NCBI GenBank assembly: GCA_034044135.1
Contig: CP139021.1
Coordinates: forward strand, 4,665,635-4,729,634
DNA from: Flammeovirgaceae bacterium SG7u.111
GTDB taxonomy: Bacteria > Bacteroidota > Bacteroidia > Cytophagales > Flammeovirgaceae
Direction: 5' to 3'
DNA: 64,000 nucleotides
Of this stretch, positions 48,029 to 56,602 are shown piece after piece. Position numbers and translations under genes: made by a program. The stretch's first letter is position 1, and each line of letters starts with the position of its first letter. Below the pieces are notes generated by a model that made no database searches, was not told where the DNA came from, and saw nothing but the letters and a program-made list of their open reading frames with translations.

Positions 48029-49108
48029 ATGCACAAGATTTTAAAAAACGTAGATAAAGTTGTTTACGGTAGAGGCAGCTTTAACCAACTGGACGATATT
48101 TTAGCACCTATAAGGGCTGAAAATGATAATTTCATGGTCTTTGTAGTGGACAAATATTTTGAAGGCAAGCCTCTTGCCGATCGTGTTCCTGCCAAACCTG
48201 AAGACGTTGTTTTATTTGTAGATGTTGACGAACACGAGCCAACTACGGTACAAGTGGATACTATTCGCGATACAGTAAAAAGCGAGAAAGGCGTTCCTTC
48301 GGGCCTCATCGGAATAGGTGGAGGTAGCATTATGGACATTGCCAAAGCTGCTTCGCTTATGTTTACCAACGATGGTTCTTCTTCGCTTTACCAAGGTTTG
48401 AACTTGGTGAAAAATCCGGGAATCTACCATGCTGGCGTGCCTACCCTCTCGGGAACTGGTGCCGAGTGCTCAACTACTGCGGTAGTGACTGGTCCTGAAA
48501 AAAAATTGGGCTTGAAATGCGAATGGACTCCTTTCAACCAAATAGTGTTAGATCCGGAATTGATCTACAATGCCCCAAGAAACCAGTGGTTTTACACAGG
48601 CATGGATACGTACATCCACTGTATAGAATCGGAAACGGGTACATTCAAAAATGCCTTTAGCTCGGCGTATGCACAAGCATCGCTGGAACTTTGCCGCGAC
48701 GTGTTTTTGAGACCTGGCGGTGGGCAAAGCCCCGAAGGCGATGACAAACTGATGGTCGCTTCGCTGATGGGCGGATTGAGCTTAACTTACTCTGAAGTAG
48801 GCGCTTGCCATGCACTTTCTTACGGTTTATCTTTTGTATTTGGCTACCGTCACGGCATTGCCAACTGCATCGCTTTCGATAAGTTGGAAGATTTTTATGG
48901 TGACGGAGTAAAAGAGTTTAGGGAAATGGTAGCCCACAACCAAGTGGAAATACCTCAGAACCTAGCAAAAACTTGGACGGATGAGCAAATCACCCAAATG
49001 GCTGAAGTTTCTTACAAACTTGGGCACATGTGGACGCATGCAATAGGTCCTGATTGGGAGGAGAAACTTACTTTGAAAGATATAGAAGCGCTGTTCAGAA
49101 GACTGTAA
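48029..49108 (+). CDS. kdnB: Iron-type alcohol dehydrogenase, predicted 3-deoxy-manno-octulosonate 8-oxidase
   Basis: 359 residues from the ATG at 48029 (MHKILKNVDKVVYGRGSF). An in-frame ATG at 47981 exists but sits inside the palindrome and adds 16 unlike residues. It has the nucleotide-binding GIGGGSIMDIAKAA (residues 95-108) and the predicted metal ligands Asp193, His197, His261 and His275 (GMDTYIHCIES, GACHALSYGL, GYRHGIANC). KdnB oxidises Kdo at C8 before the KdnA step. Both genes are probably one transcript, closed by the terminator at 49138. Confidence 0.85.
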   Translation: MHKILKNVDKVVYGRGSFNQLDDILAPIRAENDNFMVFVVDKYFEGKPLADRVPAKPEDVVLFVDVDEHEPTTVQVDTIRDTVKSEKGVPSGLIGIGGGSIMDIAKAASLMFTNDGSSSLYQGLNLVKNPGIYHAGVPTLSGTGAECSTTAVVTGPEKKLGLKCEWTPFNQIVLDPELIYNAPRNQWFYTGMDTYIHCIESETGTFKNAFSSAYAQASLELCRDVFLRPGGGQSPEGDDKLMVASLMGGLSLTYSEVGACHALSYGLSFVFGYRHGIANCIAFDKLEDFYGDGVKEFREMVAHNQVEIPQNLAKTWTDEQITQMAEVSYKLGHMWTHAIGPDWEEKLTLKDIEALFRRL

Positions 49109-49137
49109 TAGAGGTTAGAGGACAGAAGTTAGAGATC

Positions 49138-49174
49138 AAAAAATACCCCATGCCAAGACATGGGGTATTTTTTT
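49138..49174 (+). terminator. Strong terminator after kdnB
   Basis: A 15-bp stem AAAAAATACCCCATG / CATGGGGTATTTTTT with a CCAAGA loop and further Ts, 30 bases after the kdnB stop. Confidence 0.92.
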
Positions 49175-49263
49175 GATCTATTCTATTTTTGATTCTTAGG
49201 AGCCTTTCAACTCTTCTCCAATTTCCCCTAAAACTCGAGCGTCAAAAGGCCAAGGCTTATTTT

Positions 49264-49442
49264 AGTAACTTTTGCCTACACCTTTTTAGAAACCTATAAC
49301 CTTCAAGGACAAAAGGTCCCTATCCTAAAACAATCTTTCGATACAGGAAAAACAAACTCTCACTCTTCAGTTTACGGAAATATCTTCAGGAATCTATTCC
49401 TTAACCATAGAAGGAAAATGCAAGAAATTTTTAGTGAAGTAA
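49264..49442 (+). pseudogene. Degenerate T9SS C-terminal sorting domain (gene remnant)
   Basis: One frame reads TYNLQGQKVPILKQSFDTGK (from 49292) and the next reads QTLTLQFTEISSGIYSLTIE then GKCKKFLVK and a stop at 49440-49442. Joined across a one-base shift near 49355 they give a standard type A sorting domain. No upstream body of the gene is found, so this is a decayed tail of a lost secreted protein at the edge of the IS-rich zone. Confidence 0.65.
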
Positions 49443-49781
49443 ATATTTGAAGGTAGAGGATTGAAGAGTCTACTATAGGACTGATGATAATTGCCACCAT
49501 TTGAATTAGCGAACAATTTATCTTAGAGAATAGACATATTCGAAAAATAGGCAAAGAAAATAAAGGAACAACTTGAATTCTGGCTCCTTAAATACTATAA
49601 TCATAGAAAGACAATGAATTACCTACCCTAATTCTAAAAGTTACGGATAACCAACTGATATTAAACATTACGGAACGTTTTATTAGGTTGAATGGCATAC
49701 TGGCTACAATTCAATTTCTATAAAAAATCAAACTGGCACTAAATTGACGCTTTTCTACAATTAAAAGAGCAGGAAATTATC
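49443..49781. other. AT-rich non-coding stretch before the first IS
   Basis: The 339 bases hold only short interrupted frames (e.g. ISIKNQTGTKLTLF near 49720) and no recognisable gene, RNA or repeat. It looks like decayed coding sequence. Confidence 0.35.
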
Positions 49782-49838
49782 TTAGCCCCCAATAAGGTTG
49801 GAGTGTTCTTTTAGACTTCAAAACAATAGATTTGAACC

Positions 49839-50150
49839 ATGAAATACAAGAAATGGACACTAGAAGAGAAGCTGGAGATTCTAAGGCTATCGGAAGAAAT
49901 AGGCATCTTAGAAGCCTGCCGCCAGCGGAAAGTAAGCACGGGCACTTTCTATAGCTGGAAGAAGAAATTCGAACACCAAGGTGAAGCGGGGCTAAAAGCG
50001 AACTACCAGGTCAAGGGCAAGGAACTCAAACAGGCAGAAGAGGAAAACAGGCTTCTCCGCAAGTTGCTCGCCGACAGGGAGATAGAACTGGAGGTACAAC
50101 GGGAGCTCTTAAAAAAAAAGTTTGGGACGTGCGATCCAAGAAAGATTTAG
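49839..50150 (+). CDS. IS3-family transposase OrfA
   Basis: 103 residues. HTH (EEIGILEACRQRKVSTGTFY) followed by a leucine-zipper coiled coil (EENRLLRKLLADREIELEVQ), the standard OrfA layout. Near the end the frame reads TTA AAA AAA AAG, where A AAA AAG at 50114-50120 is the classic -1 slippery heptamer leading into orfB. Confidence 0.85.
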   Translation: MKYKKWTLEEKLEILRLSEEIGILEACRQRKVSTGTFYSWKKKFEHQGEAGLKANYQVKGKELKQAEEENRLLRKLLADREIELEVQRELLKKKFGTCDPRKI

Positions 50151-51048
50151 TGGACAGCTTTTACGGGCGCTATAAGACAAGCAAGGCCAAGCTCGTCAAA
50201 TGGGCGGGCCTGGCAGAAAGCAGTTATATTACCACAAGCCTAGCGGGGGCAGGAAAGGGAACAGGCCCTCTGTGGAGACTTATCACCAAACAAAGGGATA
50301 TGTAGGGGAACAGGAGGTCTTGGGGTCTATCAAAGCCATTTTGGGACATGAATTTATAGACTGTGGCTATCGCCTGATGGCCTCTTACCTACAAAAAGGG
50401 GGCTATCGCATCAACCATAAGAAAGTATACAGGATCATGAAACAGGCAGGGCTCTTAAAAACCGCGGACAGGATAGACAGGGGCGGCGCCGGCCGCAAGT
50501 TTGTGGAGTTCAGGAAGGTAAAGACCTCTAGGCCCATGGAATGCCTGGAAATGGATATCAAGATGGTATGGATACCTGCCATGGGGAAAAACGCCTATCT
50601 GTTGTCGCTCATAGATGTACATACCCGCAGGATATTGGGGGGCATGTTCTCCTTCAGTATCAAGCAAGAGCAGGTCATCGGCTTCTTGTCGGCGGTGTTG
50701 GAGGAATATGAATGTCCTGGCAACGTGGTCATCAGGAGCGATAACGGAAGCCAGTTTATAGCTACACGGGTGCGGGAATACTTGGGCTTGGTAGGCGTGG
50801 GACAGGAGTTCACCCATGTGGCCACCCCAGAAGAAAATGCCCATATAGAAGCCTATCATGGCATATTGAGACAAGATGTTTTTGATAGGGTAGAGTATAC
50901 GGCCTTTGGGGAAATAGAGCAGGTCTTGAAGAGGTATGTGCATTTCTACAACCACGACAGGCTGCATGGGCTGTTGGGAAAGGTGACACCTATCGAGAAA
51001 TGGGAAGCCTGTGAACACTTGATATTGCCCAGAAAAAAAACCGCTTGA
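50120..51048 (+). pseudogene. IS3-family transposase OrfB, frameshifted
   Basis: After the -1 slip, the frame reads VWDVRSKKDLVDSFYGRYKT then LVKWAGLAESSY up to about 50225. There the family reading jumps to another register (YYHKPSGGRKGNRP), consistent with a 2-base insertion or 1-base loss at TATATTACC. The rest is an intact rve-type integrase core: Asp in CLEMDIKMVW, Asp in IRSDNGSQF and Glu in HIEAYHG. An ATG at 50200 could still give a 282-residue piece. Likely inactive because the N-terminal part is out of frame. Confidence 0.7.
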
Positions 51049-51106
51049 ATTTTTAACCCGATTCTAAAAGGTTACTCTTGTTTTATAGGGGTTAAAACAA
51101 TAAAGC

Positions 51107-51219
51107 GGTTGAGGGGGCGTCTCTCGTTTGTTGCAACAAGAGTTTCCAGAGCTGAATAAACGTTATTGGGGCAGGCATTTTTTGGCAGTGGTGGGGTACG
51201 GGGCATCGAGTACGGGCAA
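51107..51219 (+). pseudogene. IS200/IS605-type TnpA fragment
   Basis: The frame from about 51119 reads VSRLLQQEFPELNKRYWGRH then FLAVVGYGASSTGN, the middle of a Y1-type transposase of IS200/IS605. The N- and C-terminal parts are missing. It is cut at 51220 by the inverted-repeat end of the next IS, so that IS probably inserted into it. Confidence 0.7.
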
Positions 51220-51265
51220 TGATGTGTCCCCCATTTTTAAACAGAATCGGTTTTTTAATAAGGTC

Positions 51266-52105
51266 TTAATTGATTAAATAATTCATGGAAGGTATTGGCG
51301 GTTCAATAGATGGATGCTCCCTTTCATGATTGTAATAATAGAAATAATTCTTGAGACCTTCAGCCAGTTGAGTCCCATTCGCAAAATCATGCAGGAATAC
51401 ATACTCATATTTCACAATCCTCCATAGCCTTTCTATGAAGGCATTATCGGTAGCCCTGCCTTTTCCGTCCATACTCAACTTGGTCTTGCCCACCTCAAGG
51501 ACCGCTGAGGCGAATACGTCCGAAGTATATTGGCTTCCTTGGTCGGTATTGACAATCTCAGGCTTTCCCCAGCTACTGCATGCCCTTTCAAATACTTCCG
51601 CACACCATCCAGCCGTCATTGTATTGCTCAGCGACCAGTCCAGTACGAAACGGGTAGCCACATCAATCCATGCGGCCAGATATAGATACCCCCCTGACAG
51701 CCCGATGTATGTGATGTCCGTCTGCCAGGCTTGATTGGTCCTTTCTATCTCCATGCCTCTAAGCAGGTAGGGACAAACCTTGTTCCCCGGTGCCGGCTTT
51801 GAAGTATGGGACCCGGAAAGTATTGAGCTGAGTCCCATGACCTCGTAGTATAAGCGGCTGACTTTCTTGAGGTTGGCATTGATGCCATGTACCCTCTTCA
51901 GCCAAGTGCGCATCCTGCGTGGCCCTTTGTCTGGGCGGACCAGATAGTGCTCACCCATCAGGCGCATGATCCTAAGATTCATGCCGCTTTCTGGGACAGG
52001 CTGGTAATAAAGCCTCCCCCTATTTATCCCGAGCAGCTGGCACTGCCTGACCAGACTCAAATTCTCCGAACGGCTGATACCCCGCAATTTTGCCTCTTGG
52101 CACAT
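51266..52105 (-). CDS. IS3-family transposase OrfB, copy 1
   Basis: 279 residues. rve-type DDE core: Asp in WQTDITYIGL, Asp in VNTDQGSQYTSDVF and Glu in NAFIERLWRIVKYE. The N-terminus holds an HTH_21-like region (RRMRTWLKRVHGI). The ATG overlaps the orfA stop by one base (TGATG), so it depends on translational coupling or slipping at the A-run in CTAAAAAAAACG. The sequence matches the copy at 56886 residue for residue. Confidence 0.92.
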   Translation of the reverse strand: MCQEAKLRGISRSENLSLVRQCQLLGINRGRLYYQPVPESGMNLRIMRLMGEHYLVRPDKGPRRMRTWLKRVHGINANLKKVSRLYYEVMGLSSILSGSHTSKPAPGNKVCPYLLRGMEIERTNQAWQTDITYIGLSGGYLYLAAWIDVATRFVLDWSLSNTMTAGWCAEVFERACSSWGKPEIVNTDQGSQYTSDVFASAVLEVGKTKLSMDGKGRATDNAFIERLWRIVKYEYVFLHDFANGTQLAEGLKNYFYYYNHEREHPSIEPPIPSMNYLIN

Positions 52106-52388
52106 CAGTCGAGCGTTTTTTTTAGAAACTCATTCTCTACCTGTAGCTTGCCGATAATCCGCAGCAAATCGTCTTGGGCTTTCTCGTTTTCCTTTGAAAC
52201 TTTGTGCCTACTGTTTCCATGCTCAAATAGCACATCGCTCTGCTCAAGCAGAATCTCCTTCCATTTCTTTATCTGGGAGGGGGCACCTTGAACTTCTGTG
52301 CAATCTGGGGAATTGTCAGGTGTTCCTTGACTGCCTCAATGGCTACCTGCTTCTTGAATTTGGTAGTGTAACTTTTTCGCTTTGCCAT
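52105..52388 (-). pseudogene. IS3-family OrfA, frameshifted, copy 1
   Basis: From ATG 52388 it reads MAKRKSYTTKFKKQVAIEAV then KEHLTIPQIAQKFKVPPPR and stops. A one-base gain at GGTGCCCCCTCCC restores SQIKKWKEILLEQSDVLFEH and the normal end LKKTLD. The length, 284 bases, is one short of a full frame. The same change is in copy 2. OrfA is therefore probably not made as a full protein. Confidence 0.75.
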
Positions 52389-52532
52389 AATCGAATATAA
52401 AGTTTTTTCGGACCTTATTCAGTTGTTCGATTTTTGGGGTACACTACAAATCAATTAGCATTTTCTATAAATATGTCAGCCCTTCAGGCTTTTTCGGGGA
52501 TACATTCATTAGAACAAATAAATTATAAGCAT

Positions 52533-52911
52533 ATGAATATGAAAAAACTAGCACTACTTCTTATCTCCCTCACTCCCATCTGGTTTTCTTGTACACCCAC
52601 AGCCATTGAAACGGATGACTGCAAAGGCGATGTGGAAGATACAAGGTGGAAAATAGACCCATGGAACAAAGGAGCTTGGCAAACAGATGCTTACCGCAAT
52701 GTATTTCTGGATGCGGGCTATCCTCAAGAAGAAATAGACGCCAAGCTTGCCAAGGCGTATGCCGATCTGTTGAAGGACCCAACCTCGTGTATTTTGAAGT
52801 GGAAGATTCTTTAAGTTATGTTTCCGACCTAAAGAACAAGGATGCCCGCACAGAGGGACTCTTTCCTACGGGATGATGGTGGCGGTGCGGTTCGATAAGA
52901 AAGAGGTGTTC
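52533..52911 (+). pseudogene. GH8 (reducing-end xylose-releasing oligoxylanase-like) lipoprotein, frameshifted and truncated
   Basis: From ATG 52533 it has a lipobox (TPIWFSC) and reads GAWQTDAYRNVFLDAGYPQE then EIDAKLAKAYADLLKDPTS. The next frame continues NLVYFEVEDSLSYVSDLKNK, DARTEG, and a third reads LSYGMMVAVRFDKKEVF. Joined, this is the N-terminal region of a GH8 enzyme of the Rex type. At least two frameshifts, and the last about 250 residues are gone. The sequence beyond 52911 is unrelated. Confidence 0.75.
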
Positions 52912-53266
52912 AATTTCAAGTTGAAGTTTCTCTGTCTCTAAGTCAGGTATGTTTGTCTTATTCTCAGCCATATTTGGTCTCACATAATATTCGCTAGCGT
53001 TTGGCTATGCAGCGTGCGCCTTTAAACCAACACACTTGCAAGCTGCAAATAGCCAAATTGATTTTCCAAATATAATATTCAAACCGTCAAATCAAAGATT
53101 TGGCGGGGATTCCATAACGCTAAAACATTACATATATTTGACTGTCAGCATGCTATCTGAAGTGATGAATATCGCTTAAAAAAGCGGTTAATTTAAGACT
53201 ACAATTTGGGGATATTATAAATAATTATAATAATTTTGCACTTCGTGTTTATTTAAAAAAATAGCT
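52912..53266. other. Junction sequence upstream of the acetylation cassette
   Basis: The 355 bases become increasingly AT-rich toward the MBOAT gene. On the minus strand a start-like fragment (MAENKTNIPDLETEKLQLEI, ATG near 52971) runs into the GH8 remnant and is cut there, which suggests a rearrangement joint. An imperfect pair TAGCGTT ... AACGCTA (about 52993 and 53116) bounds a stretch with no frame. Nothing else is recognised. Confidence 0.4.
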
Positions 53267-54685
53267 TTGGTTTTTAGTTCTACAATATTTCTATTCATTT
53301 TTCTGCCCCTAGTGATAATAGTAAACTATTTACTTTCAAATAAAATAAGAAATAGTTTTTTACTTTTAGTCAGCTTATTCTTTTATGCATGGGGAGAAGG
53401 TATACTAGTATTAGTAATGTTAGGCTCTATTTATATAAATTATATAGCAGGCGTTGGTATATCTGAATTATCAAACAAGAAAATAGCAAAAATAGTATTG
53501 GCGTTAGCCATTTGTGCAAATCTGTCAATTTTATTCTATTTTAAATACTCTAATTTTTTCATTGATAACCTGTCAATTTTAGTCAATTTTGAAAACTTTA
53601 ACTTCAAAGAGATTTTGCTTCCGATTGGTATATCTTTTTTTACTTTTCAAGGAATATCCTATTTAATAGATGTCTTTAGGAATGATACAAAGGTTCAAAA
53701 GAACCCTATTCATTTAGGATTATATATATCATTATTCCCTCAATTAATTGCTGGTCCGATAGTTAGATATCATGACATCGCAATGGAAATTGAAAATCGC
53801 AAAATTGATTTATCTATGTTTTCCGATGGATTATTTCGATTCATTAGAGGATTGTCAAAAAAAGTTTTAATAGCTAACTCTGCAGCATTAATTGCAGATA
53901 AAGCATTTGAAATGAATATCAACGAACTACCTACGTTAGTCAGCTGGCTGGGAATCATCTGTTACGCGCTTCAAATTTATTTTGATTTTTCAGGTTATTC
54001 TGACATGGCTATTGGACTTGGCAAAATATTAGGGTTTAATTTTAAGGAGAATTTCAACTATCCCTATATTTCAAGATCCATTCAGGATTTTTGGCGTAGA
54101 TGGCATATTTCATTGTCTACGTGGTTTAGAGATTATCTTTATATTTCATTAGGAGGCAATAGACTTGGTAAATGGATTACATATAGGAATCTTTTTATCG
54201 TATTTTTAGTGACGGGCCTTTGGCACGGAGCAAGTTGGAATTTTATTGTTTGGGGTTTATTTCATGGTCTTTTCTTAATTCTTGAGCGGAATAATATTAT
54301 CAACGTCAAAATGTTTCCTAGATTTATTCAGCATATTTATTTGCTGTTAGTAGTTCTTGTTGCTTGGGTGTTTTTTAGGACCGACAATTTGCTTGATTCT
54401 ATATATTATCTAAGTACCATGATTGGATTCAATAATGGCAATAATTATGAACCAATAATGTATTTAACAAATTATACATTATTGATGCTATTGACTGGTG
54501 TTATTTTTGTCACACCAATTAGATTATGGTTGGAGATGAAGCTTAGAATCAATTTTTTTATTTGGAAAAGACTGAACTCTATAAATTTATTTTTAAAACC
54601 ACTTAGTTATCTCTTTTTGTTAATTCTGGTGTTAGTTGAATTAGCGCAATCTAGCTATAATCCATTTATTTACTTCCGTTTTTAA
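53267..54685 (+). CDS. MBOAT-family O-acyltransferase (AlgI-like)
   Basis: 472 residues from a TTG start at 53267 (MVFSSTIFLFIFLPL), matching the family N-terminus. About ten membrane helices. MBOAT motifs: SFFTFQGISYLIDVFRN, FPQLIAGPIVRY, YFDFSGYSDMAIGLG, FWRRWHISLSTWFRDYLYI and the catalytic His320 in GLWHGASWNF. It moves acetyl groups across the inner membrane for polysaccharide acetylation. It is 7 bases upstream of its SGNH partner, so the two form an operon. Codon use is strongly AT-rich compared with genes on both sides, which points to horizontal transfer. Confidence 0.92.
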   Translation: MVFSSTIFLFIFLPLVIIVNYLLSNKIRNSFLLLVSLFFYAWGEGILVLVMLGSIYINYIAGVGISELSNKKIAKIVLALAICANLSILFYFKYSNFFIDNLSILVNFENFNFKEILLPIGISFFTFQGISYLIDVFRNDTKVQKNPIHLGLYISLFPQLIAGPIVRYHDIAMEIENRKIDLSMFSDGLFRFIRGLSKKVLIANSAALIADKAFEMNINELPTLVSWLGIICYALQIYFDFSGYSDMAIGLGKILGFNFKENFNYPYISRSIQDFWRRWHISLSTWFRDYLYISLGGNRLGKWITYRNLFIVFLVTGLWHGASWNFIVWGLFHGLFLILERNNIINVKMFPRFIQHIYLLLVVLVAWVFFRTDNLLDSIYYLSTMIGFNNGNNYEPIMYLTNYTLLMLLTGVIFVTPIRLWLEMKLRINFFIWKRLNSINLFLKPLSYLFLLILVLVELAQSSYNPFIYFRF

Positions 54686-54692
54686 TATTATC

Positions 54693-56387
54693 ATGGGTAG
54701 ATTCGCATTCTTATTTAGTATTCTTTTTACTATTACAATTTTAGTTGGTTTCTTTTTGAGCAGTTTTCGCTCTCTTCCTACAAATTCTTATGTTGCTCTG
54801 GAAGGTAAATTCAAGAAAGATGATGTGTTTCAGGTTTTTTATAAACTAAAAGGAGGACAAATTCAGGAGATTAACTCTAAAAGAATGAAAGTTGAAGGAA
54901 GTGAACTTATTCAACAAATTATTTTTGAATTACCTGAAATTGATTCTATTACTGAATTTAGAATTGACCTAGGTATTAATTCTTCACAAGAAGAAATTGG
55001 ATTGAACTCAATTTCAATCTATACAAATTCAGGATCTTTTGAATTTACAGGCGACGAGATTTGGAAAGTATTTAGAGTCAATCCCTTCCTAGAGCGAAAT
55101 GATAATATTTTAACTACTAAAATAATTTCTAACAGATATGATCCCTATATCATCTCGGATGATATGAGTAGCAAGATGCAATCATTATTTGTACCTTATC
55201 AAGTAGTCGATTATCCATTTTTGTATGCGTTTTTATTCACTTTGTTGTTTACAACTATTTTAGTAATAAACCCTTTGCATATTTCTATAGTCAATTTATC
55301 AAAGTATTTATTTATTTTATTGTTTTTCATTATTCTATTGATGCCAATCATTGATCAATTATTCTCGATTTCCCCAGATATCGAAAACCAAGAAAAAAGA
55401 GAGTTAAGTCAATTACCGGAATTTTCAGTATCTAAAGAATATGCTTATAGATTTGAAAATTATTTTAATGATAATTTCGGCTTTAGAGACCACTTAATTA
55501 GCCTAGGGTCAAAGTTTAAAGCGATTATATTTAATACCTCCAATAATCCTAACGAGACAATGATAGGTAAAGATGGTTGGTTATTTTATAATAAGAAAAG
55601 TATTTTTGAAAGCTATACTCATTCAAATTTATTGACTGCTGAGCAACTTATAGTTTTGAAAAATAGATTAGAAAAAAGAAAAGTAGATTTGAAAAAAGAA
55701 GGAATAGACTATTTACTTGCTTTTTGGCCTAATAAGCATAGTATTTATCCAGAAAAACTTCCATTGGCGATGAAGATGCAAGTGAAAGATACATTAAGTT
55801 TGGCTGACCAATTAATTGAATATTTTACTGAGCAAGATGTTAATATCAACTTTATAGATATTAGGTCCGCTTTGATTGATAAAAAGAGTAGTTATCAAAT
55901 ATACAAAAAGCTAGATACTCATTGGAATCTATTAGGTGGATACTTTGCTTACTACAATTTCCTCGAAAAAAGTAAACCTTTAATCAATGTTGCCCCGATT
56001 GGTTTAGATTCTTATTCTATTTCTTGGGAAGAATCTAAAAAAGGAGATTTGGTGGGTATATTGGGTCTTAGTAATAATACTGTATTTAAAGAGCAAATCC
56101 CCTCCTTAAGATTACGAGATAAATCATTAACATATTCTCAAGAATCGACTATTTCATTTCCTGCTAGATCAATAATAACTAGAAATCCTAATGCTAAAGA
56201 AAGACGTAAAGTTCTGTTCTTTGGAGACTCATATTCTACATGTTTAGAGCCTTTTTTGTCTCAGACTTTTATGGACGTCATATATATACGATCTCGCTTT
56301 GATGTTGAGATGGTTAAAAAAGTTAATCCAGATATTGTTATCGATGCATTTGTTGAGAGACAAATGATAGAAAAAATAGGAGAATGA
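54693..56387 (+). CDS. AlgX/AlgJ-like SGNH O-acetyltransferase with an extra N-terminal beta domain
   Basis: 564 residues. Membrane helix 1-22, then about 140 residues of beta-rich sequence (DVFQVFYKLKGGQIQEINSK ... FELPEIDSITEFRIDLGINS), like lectin-like modules in surface-polysaccharide enzymes. Two more membrane helices (about 172-192 and 203-224) lead to the AlgX/AlgJ-type domain with GKDGWLFYNKKSIFE, Asp408/His410 in KLDTHWNLLGG and Asp512/Ser513 in FFGDSYSTCL, the SGNH-type catalytic set. It would pass acetyl from the MBOAT to a periplasmic glycan. The fusion of an N-terminal beta domain and extra helices is unusual for AlgJ/AlgX. AT-rich like its partner. Confidence 0.88.
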   Translation: MGRFAFLFSILFTITILVGFFLSSFRSLPTNSYVALEGKFKKDDVFQVFYKLKGGQIQEINSKRMKVEGSELIQQIIFELPEIDSITEFRIDLGINSSQEEIGLNSISIYTNSGSFEFTGDEIWKVFRVNPFLERNDNILTTKIISNRYDPYIISDDMSSKMQSLFVPYQVVDYPFLYAFLFTLLFTTILVINPLHISIVNLSKYLFILLFFIILLMPIIDQLFSISPDIENQEKRELSQLPEFSVSKEYAYRFENYFNDNFGFRDHLISLGSKFKAIIFNTSNNPNETMIGKDGWLFYNKKSIFESYTHSNLLTAEQLIVLKNRLEKRKVDLKKEGIDYLLAFWPNKHSIYPEKLPLAMKMQVKDTLSLADQLIEYFTEQDVNINFIDIRSALIDKKSSYQIYKKLDTHWNLLGGYFAYYNFLEKSKPLINVAPIGLDSYSISWEESKKGDLVGILGLSNNTVFKEQIPSLRLRDKSLTYSQESTISFPARSIITRNPNAKERRKVLFFGDSYSTCLEPFLSQTFMDVIYIRSRFDVEMVKKVNPDIVIDAFVERQMIEKIGE

Positions 56388-56394
56388 GGAACTA

Positions 56395-56424
56395 AACCAC
56401 TCTGTACTGGAAGTACAGAGGTTT
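56395..56424 (+). repeat. Hairpin after the acetylation operon
   Basis: CTCTGTACT / AGTACAGAG (56400-56420) with a GGA loop, extended by AAACC / GGTTT-like flanks. It lies 13 bases after the stop without a T-run. The shape is like subterminal hairpins of IS200/IS605 elements, or it may be a terminator. Confidence 0.5.
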
Positions 56425-56602
56425 GTGAGTAGGGACTGAAAGTCACACTCTTATTTCAACATAAAGTTGGAATTTTCGCTATCATTCATTATCCTTGCAA
56501 TGGTGTTCTAAATATTCATTCTCCATCTCATCTGTGATGCGGTGTAGTGTACCCCAAAAATCGAACAACTGAATAAGGTCCGAAAAAACTTTATATTCGA
56601 TT

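Larger units (their letters stand above)
49782..51096 (+). mobile_element. IS3-family insertion sequence (copy A)
   Basis: About 1.3 kb. Imperfect terminal repeats of 34 bases align without gaps: the left end starts TTAGCCCCCAATAAGG (49782-49815) and the right end, read inward, starts TTTAACCCCTATAAAA (51063-51096), with 22 of 34 positions equal. It holds orfA and an orfB in the -1 register with a slippery A-run between. No clear target duplication was seen. orfB carries a second frameshift, so it is probably inactive. Confidence 0.65.
51220..52448 (-). mobile_element. IS3-family insertion sequence, inverted copy 1 of the bracketing pair
   Basis: 1229 bases. On the minus strand it begins TGTAGTGTACCCC (52448) and, at the other end, its repeat reads inward TGATGTGTCCCCC (51220). 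It holds orfA and orfB in overlapping frames. The 1203 bases from its left end to 51246 match the copy at 56543-57745 in the opposite orientation as far as can be read. It has both ends, so it could be the parent. Confidence 0.88.

Noticed and set aside
51220-52448. Direct target duplication around IS copy 1
   Set aside because: Flanks GGCAA and AATCA share no convincing 3-4 base repeat.
52993-53122. Inverted TAGCGTT ... AACGCTA pair as a possible integron attC site
   Set aside because: The core sites do not fit the attC consensus (GTTRRRY and RYYYAAC) and no integrase is nearby.
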